The notes below the pieces were generated by a model, which saw only the letters and a program-made list of their open reading frames with translations, was not told the origin of the DNA and did no database searches. Shown here piece by piece: positions 36,187 through 43,327 of a DNA stretch of 64,000 nucleotides. Source of the DNA: Mesobacillus selenatarsenatis SF-1 (GTDB lineage Bacteria; Bacillota; Bacilli; Bacillales; Cytobacillaceae); NCBI RefSeq assembly GCF_000813125.1, contig NZ_BASE01000072.1:1-64000 (forward strand), written 5' to 3'. Positions within the stretch are counted from its first letter, which is position 1, and the number at the start of each line of letters is the position of its first letter. Both the position numbers and the translations under genes were made by a program.

Positions 36187-36226
36187 AAAAACACTGGTCT
36201 CCATAAAATGGAGCCAGTGTTTTTTC
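36187..36226 (+). terminator. Terminator after yhaL
   Basis: AACACTGGTCTCCAT pairs with ATGGAGCCAGTGTT (one mismatch) around AAA, followed by a T-run. Confidence 0.9.
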
Positions 36227-36267
36227 ACTATAATATCAGAATTTATATAATATCAACTTTGACAACT

Positions 36268-36386
36268 GTCTAGGTCCAGCTTCTAGCCCCTCGAGACGCT
36301 TCGGTCCTGCCAATGAAGTCAAAGAACGACTTCACTGTCAGATCCTCCAGCGCTTGTCGGGTCTGGACAAGGCGCTTCCGCTTTTC
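36268..36386 (+). repeat. Full-length palindromic intergenic element (copy 6)
   Basis: Contains the central TGAAGTC/GACTTCA hairpin and the GGCGCTTCCGCTTTTC end. Its last base touches the prsA stop codon. No other terminator is visible for prsA, so the element may serve that role. Confidence 0.87.
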
Positions 36387-37271
36387 TTATTGTGGTTGTG
36401 CTTGTGCTTCTGCTTCTGGGAATTCAGCAGCGCCTTTAAGGTCTTTATCCTTGATTTTTACATTAGCAGCATCAAGCTCACGCTTTAGAACCTCTTGAAT
36501 CTTGTTAGAGTCTAGCTGAGCAAGTTTCAACTCATACTCAAGTTCGTCCTTCATTTTTTCGTAAGAGTCTTTTTCTTTCTTCTCAGTCACCTTGATGATG
36601 TGGAAGCCGTGCTGTGATTGTACAGGATCGCTGATTTTATTTACTTCAAGGGCATAAGCTGCCTCTTCGAATTCAGGAACCATCTTTCCAGGGCCAAAGA
36701 ATCCAAGGTCTCCGCCTTGTGCGGCTGAACCAGGGTCTTGAGAATACTCTTTCGCAAGGTCTTCAAACTTTGCGCCTTCTTCAAGCTTTTTCTTTACTTC
36801 CTGTGCTGTTTTTTCATCTTTTACAAGGATGTGACTGGCTTTGATTTCAGGCTTGTACTCTTCGTAACGCTTCTTAATTTCATCTTCGCTGACTTTTACA
36901 TCTTTAAGTGCAGCTTTTTCCATAAGAAGCTGGTCTTTAAGGACTTCTTTTAATTCTTCTTCGTCTTTAAGCTGGTTTTGCTGAAGAACTAGCTCGAAGT
37001 TCTCTCCAAGCTCTTCCTTAAGCTCGGCCACTTTTTCTTCAACCTCTTTATCTGTCACTTCATAATTTTCCGCAAGAACTTTTTGGTAAAGCAATTCTTG
37101 AAGTGCTTGCTCTCCATACTTTTCCTTCATTGATTGATAAAGCTCTTCCTTGGTAATGTTGCCTGCTTTCGACTCAACGATTACTTCTGAAGAATCGGCA
37201 TTATCGTTGCTGCAAGCGGCTAATCCCATAACTCCGGCTGCAACCGTGAGGGAAATTATCATTTTTTTCAT
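36387..37271 (-). CDS. prsA: Foldase lipoprotein PrsA (peptidyl-prolyl isomerase)
   Basis: An extracytoplasmic lipoprotein that folds secreted proteins, including penicillin-binding proteins. The signal peptide ends in the lipobox LAAC with Cys20. A SurA-like N-terminal region follows, then a parvulin (PPIC) domain from about residue 130: IKASHILVKDEKTAQEV, FEDLAKEYSQDPGSA, GDLGFFGPGKMVPEF and HGFHIIKV. The tail is rich in Glu, Ala and Gln. ATG 37271 is nine bases after AGGAG; the ATG at 37280 is too close. A palindromic element abuts the stop. Confidence 0.95.
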   Translation of the reverse strand: MKKMIISLTVAAGVMGLAACSNDNADSSEVIVESKAGNITKEELYQSMKEKYGEQALQELLYQKVLAENYEVTDKEVEEKVAELKEELGENFELVLQQNQLKDEEELKEVLKDQLLMEKAALKDVKVSEDEIKKRYEEYKPEIKASHILVKDEKTAQEVKKKLEEGAKFEDLAKEYSQDPGSAAQGGDLGFFGPGKMVPEFEEAAYALEVNKISDPVQSQHGFHIIKVTEKKEKDSYEKMKDELEYELKLAQLDSNKIQEVLKRELDAANVKIKDKDLKGAAEFPEAEAQAQPQ

Positions 37272-37464
37272 GGTGAACATCTCCTAAACAGAAAATTCTA
37301 GTGGCCGTTTTTAATCCACAAACTCTACTATAACATAATTTCATTTTTCTACAAAAAATAAGTAATGGATATTATTGGGTATTTAATGAGCTGGGCGAAT
37401 ATCTATACCGTTTGTTCGAGGGTGCATAGGATGTATAGAAGAGAAAAAAAGGAGGTAGTTGATA

Positions 37465-37545
37465 ATGGGCCACTATAATTCAGGCTTTGCGTTAATCGTT
37501 GTCCTGTTCATCTTGCTGATCGTTGTAGGTGCAGCTTACCTGTAA
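37465..37545 (+). CDS. YjcZ-family micro-protein 1
   Basis: A 26-residue peptide: a short hydrophilic start (MGHYNSGF), then one membrane helix (ALIVVLFILLIVVGAAYL) to the end. The motif GFALIVVLFILLI is typical of YjcZ-family (sporulation-associated) micro-proteins. AAGGAGG lies upstream at good spacing. It is the first of three tandem paralogues, and about 90 bases separate it from the next. Confidence 0.85.
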   Translation: MGHYNSGFALIVVLFILLIVVGAAYL

Positions 37546-37638
37546 TCAACAAAATGCAAGTAATGCGGGATAGTTGCCTATGCGGAAACGACATTACTTG
37601 AATAAGATACCATAACCACTTTGGAAGGAGGTGTTAAT

Positions 37639-37722
37639 ATGGGTGCAGGATACGGCGGCGGCTTCGCGTTAATTGTCGTGTTATTCATTCTGTTAATCAT
37701 CGTGGGTGCAGCTTGGCTTTAA
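37639..37722 (+). CDS. YjcZ-family micro-protein 2
   Basis: A 27-residue paralogue of its neighbours. A Gly-rich start (MGAGYGGGF) is followed by the helix ALIVVLFILLIIVGAAWL. GGAGGTG precedes the ATG. A strong terminator follows 13 bases after the stop, so copies 1 and 2 may form one transcript. YjcZ proteins are linked to spores, but no molecular role is established. Confidence 0.87.
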   Translation: MGAGYGGGFALIVVLFILLIIVGAAWL

Positions 37723-37734
37723 TCTCTGAGTAAA

Positions 37735-37763
37735 GAGTATGGGGGACATTTGGCCCCCATACT
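37735..37763 (+). terminator. Terminator after YjcZ-like gene 2
   Basis: AGTATGGGGG pairs perfectly with CCCCCATACT around an eight-base loop; the following T-run is weak (TCT). Confidence 0.75.
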
Positions 37764-37814
37764 TCTAAACAACGATGTTAAGGCAAGTTCCTAAAGCAGA
37801 AAGGAGGAACCTCA

Positions 37815-37907
37815 ATGTCTGGAGGAGGACATGGATATGGCGGCGGCTTTGCATTGCTCGTTGTCTTGTTCATTCTGTTAATCATTATCGGTGCTTCTTG
37901 GCTGTAA
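37815..37907 (+). CDS. YjcZ-family micro-protein 3
   Basis: A 30-residue paralogue with a longer Gly-rich start (MSGGGHGYGGGF) and the helix ALLVVLFILLIIIGASWL. AAAGGAGG precedes the ATG. It follows a terminator, so it probably has its own promoter. Its terminator-like hairpin at 37975-38000 closes the cluster. Confidence 0.87.
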   Translation: MSGGGHGYGGGFALLVVLFILLIIIGASWL

Positions 37908-37973
37908 GCACTGATGGGGCAATGCTTTCTGCATGCCCTTATCATTTGGCTAATTTAATAATCTGGAAATAAA

Positions 37974-38004
37974 AAGCGGTGAGGGAGACCTCGCCGCTTA
38001 ATTT
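37974..38004 (+). terminator. Terminator after YjcZ-like gene 3
   Basis: AAGCGGTGAGG pairs with CCTCGCCGCTT (one wobble) around GAGA, followed by AATTT. Confidence 0.7.
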
Positions 38005-38040
38005 ATGTAATAGGTATTTTATTATTTCCACATCGACAAA

Positions 38041-38160
38041 TGTCCAGCTCCAGCGCCTAACCCCTCGAGTCGCTTCGGCCTTGCCAATGAAGTCAAAGAG
38101 CGACTTCACTGTCAAGTCCTCCAGCGCTTGTCGGGGCTGACCGAGGCGCTTCCGCTTTTC
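38041..38160 (+). repeat. Full-length palindromic intergenic element (copy 7)
   Basis: Shows CCAGCGCCTAACCCCTCGAG, the central TGAAGTC/GACTTCA hairpin and GTCGGGGCTGACCGAGGCGC. It ends 12 bases before the stop codon of the next minus-strand gene. Confidence 0.87.
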
Positions 38161-38172
38161 TATGTAGTCACG

Positions 38173-38361
38173 TCACGTATACAAAATTTCAACGAAAGAT
38201 GAAATTAGCAAGATTGTAACTAAAATATTGATCGTCCTGAATATTTTCGCATGTTTGTCTTCCGGTATTTCCTTCTGGATGCAGAGGGAATCTGTAAGCT
38301 TATTTATATAGAAAAGAATGAAAGCAGCAAATAGGACAAACACGAATAAAATGGAGATCAT
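38173..38361 (-). CDS. Two-helix small membrane protein
   Basis: A 62-residue protein with two hydrophobic helices (ISILFVFVLFAAFILFYI and IFRTINILVTILLISSFVEIL) joined by a charged loop (CIQKEIPEDKHAK). I chose ATG 38361, eight bases after AGGAGGG; codons further upstream are not supported. I do not recognise a named family. It lies between the YjcZ cluster and hpr, on the strand of hpr, but is too far from it to be clearly co-transcribed. Confidence 0.7.
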   Translation of the reverse strand: MISILFVFVLFAAFILFYINKLTDSLCIQKEIPEDKHAKIFRTINILVTILLISSFVEILYT

Positions 38362-38708
38362 CGAAGAATCCCTCCTTAGCAATCTTTTTATCTTAAATAC
38401 AATAACAAATATTTTGAGAAAAAGATAGTTATTTGATAAAGGCATATAGCTAGTTATTTTGTGTAGGAGGGTTGAAAGGAAGATAACTGAAATCAAGATT
38501 TGCCAAACTGTAAGCTTGCTTTGGAATGTGAGGGAATGAGCAAACCATAGGAAGAACAAAAAGCGGAGGGATTAATGTTCATTCATCCGCTTTATAAGAT
38601 GATTTCAGCTGGACTCCAGCCAAAAACTACAGCCAGAGGAAGTGGACAAGTTTGTAGCTCCGAGGGGTTATCCTTCCTCTATTGTTGGAGTGCATCATAC
38701 ATAAAGTA

Positions 38709-39284
38709 TCAAGCATACTCCTTTTCGGCTGGATCTATTTTTTTAAGTGTGCCGTCTTCATCAGAAAACTTGCTGTCGATATTCGAAAAAGATTTCTCGA
38801 ATATTTCCATAAAGTCATCGCCATAAATATTACGGACAATTGCCATGATTTCAATGATGTCCGGGAACTTTCCATATAGTTCCTTCAGTGGCATGGCTCC
38901 TGAAAAAACGGCATTAGTATCTGGCTCATAGTTTTCCATCAAAGCGAGCAATATACCTTCGCCTTCTTCCGTAAGCTGGATATACGTATTTCTCTTGTCG
39001 CTTTCCTTCTTGGAAAACTTCAAATAACCACGTTCCTCAAGCTTTTTGGAAAAGTTGAAAGCAGTGGAAACATGCATGACACCAAATTTTGCCACATCTG
39101 AAATCGAAGCTCCATTCAAATGATAAGCAATCCATAAAATATGGTGCTCATTGATATTCAGGTCGAATGGTTTGATCCATTGCTGCCAGTCCTTCTCAAC
39201 AGACTTCCAAAGGGCCTTACTCAACTGGGCAATTCTCTGGCTAAATATCATTGCTTCTTTCATAGAATAATTTTTATCTCCCAT
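38709..39284 (-). CDS. hpr: MarR-family transition-state regulator Hpr (ScoC)
   Basis: A 191-residue repressor of proteases and sporulation genes in B. subtilis. The N-terminal block [20 protein letters not shown] and the winged-helix region ([51 protein letters not shown]) are almost identical to B. subtilis ScoC. The tail after about residue 165 is less conserved. I chose ATG 39284, eight bases after AGGTGA; GTG 39296 and ATG 39290 are too close to it. The neighbours prsA and yhaH match B. subtilis. Confidence 0.93.
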   Translation of the reverse strand: MGDKNYSMKEAMIFSQRIAQLSKALWKSVEKDWQQWIKPFDLNINEHHILWIAYHLNGASISDVAKFGVMHVSTAFNFSKKLEERGYLKFSKKESDKRNTYIQLTEEGEGILLALMENYEPDTNAVFSGAMPLKELYGKFPDIIEIMAIVRNIYGDDFMEIFEKSFSNIDSKFSDEDGTLKKIDPAEKEYA

Positions 39285-39463
39285 TCTCATATTCACCTAC
39301 TTTATTGTTTCTATTTTCATTATGCCAATAAAACAAAAATTAATAAAGATATAAATTTACAAAATTTTTTGAATTTGTTAAATTCCATCTAAAGTCAGGG
39401 GTTTTTTTATGAAATTTTTTCATTGTCACAACAAAAACGCCATTTGCATAATAAATCTTTCTT

Positions 39464-39519
39464 GATAAAAAAAGAAAATCCTTCCCACCGGAAAAATTTT
39501 ACTTAAGGGGAAGGATTGT
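39464..39519 (-). terminator. Terminator of yhaH
   Basis: On the minus strand AATCCTTCCC and GGGAAGGATT arms enclose a 24-base loop and are followed by a long T-rich tract, ten bases beyond the yhaH stop. Confidence 0.75.
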
Positions 39520-39528
39520 TCCTGATTA

Positions 39529-39900
39529 TTATTTTTCTTTAGAATTAGCTGCCGCCAATTCAGTTTCCAAGTCTTTAATTGAATCTTCAAGTTCCATTAC
39601 ATCTTCCTGAAGACCTTTCTTGTTTTCTTCGGTTTCAAGCTTCCACTCAAAGATAGCCGTCTTTACATCGGTGATAAATGTTTGGATAGATTCTTTTCCT
39701 TCTTTTGAAGCAGTGGACACTGTATTTTTCAATTCAACAGCGGAATCCTTTATATCCTTAATGGATCCAATGTATTCATTTTTATTGGCTATAAGATTTC
39801 TTCTCGTTTCATATCCTGATTTTGGAGTTGCTAGCAGGGTTGCAATTCCTGCTACAACACCACCTATAACCATTCCTGATAAAACTTTCTTCGCATTCAT
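39529..39900 (-). CDS. yhaH: YtxH-domain protein YhaH
   Basis: A 123-residue protein with an N-terminal membrane helix (LSGMVIGGVVAGIATLLATPKSG, the YtxH signature) and a long amphipathic coiled coil to the C-terminus (KDIKDSAVELKNTVSTA and later heptads). The YtxH family is associated with general stress in Bacillus, but its molecular role is unknown. The position between hpr and trpP matches B. subtilis yhaH. Confidence 0.88.
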   Translation of the reverse strand: MNAKKVLSGMVIGGVVAGIATLLATPKSGYETRRNLIANKNEYIGSIKDIKDSAVELKNTVSTASKEGKESIQTFITDVKTAIFEWKLETEENKKGLQEDVMELEDSIKDLETELAAANSKEK

Positions 39901-40050
39901 GTTTTGACCACCTCATCGATTTTTCTGTATAAGTTCTCCAAATGAATCGCGATTCCTCTTTTCTTCTATATTTAATTTCCTATTCTCGCACAAATAAACG
40001 TTATTAGCTTCATAGCCTTAAATTAACAGGCATAAAAATATAGTAAGGTC

Positions 40051-40263
40051 ATGTTCAGGAAGGAGAGGAGGGGAGTCAAGATTTTTACAAGTGTGGTATT
40101 TCTCATCAGCGTTGCTTTCTTTGTGGGGGCCGTCCATCATCTCCTTGCGTTAAAGAAGCCAGGTATGTATCCTCCTAAGGCGCTTCTGCGAAAGAGAGCA
40201 GGAACGCTGGCAGGGGGAGGAGCAATTTTTTTATTGATCGGGATTATCTTTTACACATTCTAA
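40051..40263 (+). CDS. Two-helix membrane protein, start uncertain
   Basis: Up to 70 residues with two membrane helices (FTSVVFLISVAFFVGAVHHLL and GTLAGGGAIFLLIGIIFYTF) and a basic loop (KPGMYPPKALLRKRA). The only ATG (40051) has a weak AAGGT just before it. A very strong purine-rich SD (AGGAGAGGAGGGGA) lies inside the frame, about six bases before an in-frame ATT at 40081. A rare ATT start, giving a protein of about 60 residues, is therefore possible. I do not recognise the family. The gene is convergent with trpP and shares a terminator. Confidence 0.65.
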   Translation: MFRKERRGVKIFTSVVFLISVAFFVGAVHHLLALKKPGMYPPKALLRKRAGTLAGGGAIFLLIGIIFYTF

Positions 40264-40274
40264 TAGACATAACA

Positions 40275-40301
40275 AAGCCCCTGTCCGTAATAGACAGGGG
40301 C
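40275..40301. terminator. Terminator between the small membrane gene and trpP
   Basis: GCCCCTGTC and GACAGGGGC form a perfect 9-bp stem around CGTAATA between two convergent genes. Confidence 0.85.
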
Positions 40302-40309
40302 AGATATTT

Positions 40310-40828
40310 TTAATGGATTTCAGCGAGCTTTGCTCTTTTAAAAATGTTTGTTGCCACAGGATAAAGAATGCCTATGAAAACAGCGTTAAATGCTGCTGCT
40401 GGAAGCACAACCGCTGCGAATAACGCAGTGAACGGTCCCGGCAGGCCGACAAGGAAATATGCCGAACCAAGGAAAACGATTCCTGAAACAATGGTTCCAA
40501 CCGCTGTAAGGGCAGCTGCAGTATAAATCGAAAACTTGAAATTTTTCAGTGCCATCAGTATTCCGAAAAAGACAAACGCAGTAACAGGCTTATCAATGAT
40601 GTTCGGAACAAGGCCTCCTGGGAAAGTAGTAGTCAATCCTGAAATTAGTCCAGTGACGGCTCCAACCAGTAGTACACTCTTTTTGTCAGGAAACAGGATG
40701 ATTCCAAGGAACATCATCGTCAGCATCATATCTGGTTTCATCCCAAGGAAAAAACCTGGTACAACAACGTGCAAGACTGCTCCCATCCCCACTAAAAGTG
40801 ACAATGCTACAAGATTCTTCGTATTCAT
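40310..40828 (-). CDS. trpP: Tryptophan transporter TrpP
   Basis: A 172-residue membrane protein with about five helices, matching the TrpP/YhaG family of tryptophan importers (VALSLLVGMGAVLHVVVPGFF, GMKPDMMLTMMFLGIILFP, TGLISGLTTTFPGG). Its leader contains a run of GAG/UAG triplets reaching to two bases from the start codon. This matches the known control of B. subtilis trpP, where tryptophan-bound TRAP blocks translation. It is monocistronic. Confidence 0.92.
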   Translation of the reverse strand: MNTKNLVALSLLVGMGAVLHVVVPGFFLGMKPDMMLTMMFLGIILFPDKKSVLLVGAVTGLISGLTTTFPGGLVPNIIDKPVTAFVFFGILMALKNFKFSIYTAAALTAVGTIVSGIVFLGSAYFLVGLPGPFTALFAAVVLPAAAFNAVFIGILYPVATNIFKRAKLAEIH

Positions 40829-40830
40829 TT

Positions 40831-40870
40831 CTCATCTCTCCTCTGCTATTCTAGCTAACTAGTACTCCTC
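40831..40870 (-). promoter_or_regulatory. TRAP-binding site overlapping the trpP ribosome-binding site
   Basis: On the minus strand nine triplets run towards the start codon: GAG, GAG, UAG, UAG, UAG, UAG, GAG, GAG, GAG. The spacers are mostly two bases (some zero, one or three). This is the (G/U)AG repeat pattern bound by TRAP. The last triplet ends two bases before the ATG, and the SD lies inside the site, so bound TRAP would block translation. An mtrB gene is expected elsewhere in the genome. Confidence 0.7.
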
Positions 40871-40952
40871 CTGCAGTGCTCTCTGTGCCTGCAGCGAAAA
40901 GCTTTCTCCAATTATAACACATATTTTAATGGAGTAAAGGATTAATATTCTG

Positions 40953-42035
40953 TTAATTTCTGCTCCTGAATCGATTCATAAAGTCAGCAAGTTTTTCAAC
41001 GTTTTCAAGTGGAACGGCGTTATAGATCGAGGCTCGGCAGCCGCCGACAGACCTGTGGCCGGCAAGCCCGATAAAGCCGTATTCCTCCGCCTCGTGGAGG
41101 AAGGACGAAGCCACGCTGTCATTTTCAAGTGTAAAGGTGACATTCATTCGTGAACGGCTTCCTTTTTCGGCATGACCGGTATAGAACCCTTCGCTTCTGT
41201 CTATCGCATCATACAGCAGTGCCGATTTCTGCTTGCTCAGCAATTCAAGCTGTTTTACCCCGCCCAGCTCTTCTGCCCATTGAAGAACAAGCATCAGAAG
41301 ATAAATCGATAAAGTAGGAGGAGTGTTATAAAGCGATTGTGAATCAGCATGGACCTGATAATTGAGCATGGAAGGCAGTCCCGATCTAGAACGTTTAAGC
41401 AAATCTTTATGGATGATGACAACAGTGACACCGGATGGGCCGAGGTTTTTCTGTGCACCTGCATAAATGAGTCCATATGATGATAGGTTTAGAGGCCGGC
41501 TGAGAATATCACTGGACATGTCAGCAACCAGAGGAATAGCAAGATCCTCAGGGAGGGTATGCCACTGGGTTCCGAAAATCGTATTGTTCGTCGTGATGTG
41601 GAGATAAGAAGATTCAGCTGAAACGTCGATTTCTGAAGGGTTGGGGATTGATCTATAGTTGGCATTTTTGGAAGATGCGGCTATCACGGCATTTCCAACT
41701 TTCTGAGCTTCCTTCAGCGCTTTCTCAGACCATGTTCCGGTCAAGACATAGCTCGCAGTCGATCCTTCCTCAAGCAGGTTCATTGGGATCATTGAGAACT
41801 GCAGACTTGCACCACCCTGGAGAAATAGAATTTCATATTCATCAGGAATGGTGAGCAGATTCCTGAGAAGATTTTTTGTAAGTTGATTAATTTCTTCGAA
41901 TTCCTTGCTGCGATGGCTGAGCTCCATCACACCCATGCCGCTGCCTTGGTAATTCATCATTTCCTTTTCTGCTTTAGCTAGTACTGCCTCAGGCAATGCA
42001 GCCGGACCAGCATTAAAATTGAGAGCTCGTTTCAA
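40953..42035 (-). CDS. serC: Phosphoserine aminotransferase
   Basis: A 360-residue PLP enzyme of class V that makes 3-phosphoserine in serine synthesis. The start NFNAGPAALPEAV, the SHRSKEFEEI block, the PLP-lysine motif AGAQKNLGPSGVTVV and the C-terminal AGHRSVGGCRASIYNA are all typical of SerC. The start codon is TTG 42035, preceded by GGGGGGAT. A hairpin with a T-run lies about 150 bases upstream on the same strand and may act as an attenuator. Confidence 0.95.
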   Translation of the reverse strand: MKRALNFNAGPAALPEAVLAKAEKEMMNYQGSGMGVMELSHRSKEFEEINQLTKNLLRNLLTIPDEYEILFLQGGASLQFSMIPMNLLEEGSTASYVLTGTWSEKALKEAQKVGNAVIAASSKNANYRSIPNPSEIDVSAESSYLHITTNNTIFGTQWHTLPEDLAIPLVADMSSDILSRPLNLSSYGLIYAGAQKNLGPSGVTVVIIHKDLLKRSRSGLPSMLNYQVHADSQSLYNTPPTLSIYLLMLVLQWAEELGGVKQLELLSKQKSALLYDAIDRSEGFYTGHAEKGSRSRMNVTFTLENDSVASSFLHEAEEYGFIGLAGHRSVGGCRASIYNAVPLENVEKLADFMNRFRSRN

Positions 42036-42184
42036 ATTGATCCCCCCGAAAATTTAATTACGGTATGTCTTTAATGTGTTAAAGTTATCATCATGCTACC
42101 AGAAATTCAAGCAGAATTCTAATGTTTTCAGAAAAATTAAAATAAATTTTCAAGAAATGACAAACCGAAGGGAAGAACCGCAAA

Positions 42185-42217
42185 AAGTGTCCGATAAGGA
42201 AGCTCTATCGGACAAAC
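42185..42217 (-). terminator. Hairpin with T-run upstream of serC
   Basis: On the minus strand TGTCCGATA and TATCGGACA form a 9-bp stem around a short loop, followed by CTTTTTG. It lies between the hit terminator and serC, so it could be an attenuator or a second barrier to hit transcripts. Confidence 0.55.
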
Positions 42218-42269
42218 ACAATGTGAATAGCCTGAAGATTGTCCAATAATAAAGCTGATTCTAGCACCA

Positions 42270-42295
42270 ATAAAAAAACTCCCGCAATGCGGAAG
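42270..42295 (-). terminator. Terminator of hit
   Basis: ACTTCCGC and GCGGGAGT arms (one mismatch) around AATT, followed by seven T residues on the minus strand, just past the hit stop. Confidence 0.85.
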
Positions 42296-42296
42296 T

Positions 42297-42716
42297 CTAA
42301 ATATTGCTATTAATTTCTGCGGCGATTTTTTGGTAATCGTCGGATGTATATTGATCCTGGTGGGTTTTCCACACAGCACCGAAGCCATCACCATTGCCAT
42401 AGCGCGGAATCAAATGCATGTGGAAGTGGAAGACTGATTGGCCAGCTGCTTCTCCGTTGTTTTGAAGCACATTCAGCCCGATAGGATCAAATGCAACCTT
42501 GATTGCATTAGCGACTTTTGGGACTGCCTTGAATACATTCGCGGCAATCTCGTCAGTGAGCTCATAGACATTTTCTTTATGTACCTTCGGGACCACAAGA
42601 GTATGTCCTTTCGTTACCTGGCTGATATCGAGAAATGCAAGGACGTTCTCATCTTCATACACCTTTGCTGATGGGATATCGCCGTTGATGATTTTGCAAA
42701 AAATGCAATCACTCAT
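42297..42716 (-). CDS. hit: HIT-family nucleotide-binding protein
   Basis: A 139-residue histidine-triad protein. The active-site triad motif is HFHMHLIP near the C-terminus, and the N-terminal CIFCKIINGDIPSAKVYED is typical. The first Cys pair (CxxC) may bind zinc. It hydrolyses nucleotide conjugates such as Ap4A or AMP derivatives in the family; the substrate is unknown here. I chose ATG 42716 over the GTG at 42725. In B. subtilis hit lies opposite the ecs operon, as here. Confidence 0.92.
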   Translation of the reverse strand: MSDCIFCKIINGDIPSAKVYEDENVLAFLDISQVTKGHTLVVPKVHKENVYELTDEIAANVFKAVPKVANAIKVAFDPIGLNVLQNNGEAAGQSVFHFHMHLIPRYGNGDGFGAVWKTHQDQYTSDDYQKIAAEINSNI

Positions 42717-42823
42717 CTCTTTCACCCTTCCCTTTTAAAATTCGCTTTTGCCCCGTGACTCCAGGACTCTGCGCTTTTTTATGGTATTTTATCACATTTT
42801 ACCAATAAACATAAAGAAAGAAA

Positions 42824-42850
42824 GGACAGGATCCGCATGGAATCCTGTCC
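42824..42850 (-). terminator. Perfect hairpin with T-rich tail upstream of hit
   Basis: GGACAGGAT and ATCCTGTCC form a 9-bp perfect stem around a nine-base loop. On the minus strand it is followed by TTTCTTTCTTT, as in a terminator, although it is 107 bases before hit. It would end a transcript coming from the repeat region at 42907-43200. Confidence 0.6.
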
Positions 42851-42931
42851 CTGAAGGGGAACTAATTACTGTTCATTGACGTTCTCAGCAGGTTTACCTT
42901 TGATAAACACCTCATTTTCAATTCATTTGAA

Positions 42932-42976
42932 TTATAAAAATGATGGGTTATTCAGTACCTGGTTCAATCGGACCAT
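42932..42976 (-). CDS. 14-codon mini-ORF in repeat unit A
   Basis: Encodes MVRLNQVLNNPSFL. The AAGGGG sequence directly touches the ATG, which is too close for efficient initiation, so translation is doubtful. It aligns over its full length with the mini-ORF at 43063-43107, with Met, Val, Leu, Val, Asn, Pro and the TAA stop in the same places. It may be a leader peptide or simply part of a duplicated RNA. Confidence 0.3.
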   Translation of the reverse strand: MVRLNQVLNNPSFL

Positions 42977-43062
42977 CCCCTTGTCTGCTTTAGTCGGTTT
43001 CACAACTTATAAAGCGGGAAGTGATCTGCGACACACACCTCATTTCAAAATGTGGAGTGATG

Positions 43063-43107
43063 TTACTGAACGGCTGGGTTAACATTTACGTAGCGCAATG
43101 CAACCAT
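43063..43107 (-). CDS. 14-codon mini-ORF in repeat unit B
   Basis: Encodes MVALRYVNVNPAVQ, the partner of the mini-ORF in unit A. Both have the same length, the same stop and conserved Val2, Leu4, Val7, Asn10 and Pro11. Codons in between have diverged, including third-position changes (GTC/GTT). The initiation context is equally poor. It is kept as a low-confidence entry because the pairing is suggestive. Confidence 0.3.
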   Translation of the reverse strand: MVALRYVNVNPAVQ

Positions 43108-43327
43108 CCCCTTGTTTGAACGTTTAAATCAGTGTGCTTATAAATCGAATAATATGTCTTTAACAGACACCTCATTTCGAATTATTGCTTGTTGCCCCTT
43201 CAAAAATTATGATGCCCCGATTGAAAACATATATGCGAAAAAGTTTAGGGAGAAGTTGAAGCTTTTCCTAATGGATATGGATTTGTTAAAATAACGGTAC
43301 AGAATACGAACTGGAAGGGCGTTGTTC

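Larger units (their letters stand above)
42907..43200 (-). repeat. Degenerate tandem repeat of about 130 bp with mini-ORFs
   Basis: ACACCTCATTT occurs at 42907, 43035 and 43167, and ACCATCCCCTTGT at 42972 and 43103, giving a period of about 130 bases and 2.3 copies. On the minus strand each ACCATCCCCTTGT marks AAGGGGATGG at the head of a 14-codon ORF. Between the two ORFs the pattern MVxLxxVxxNP and the TAA are shared. This fills most of the 600-base hit-ecsA gap; the last 120 bases should hold the ecsA promoter. Confidence 0.6.
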
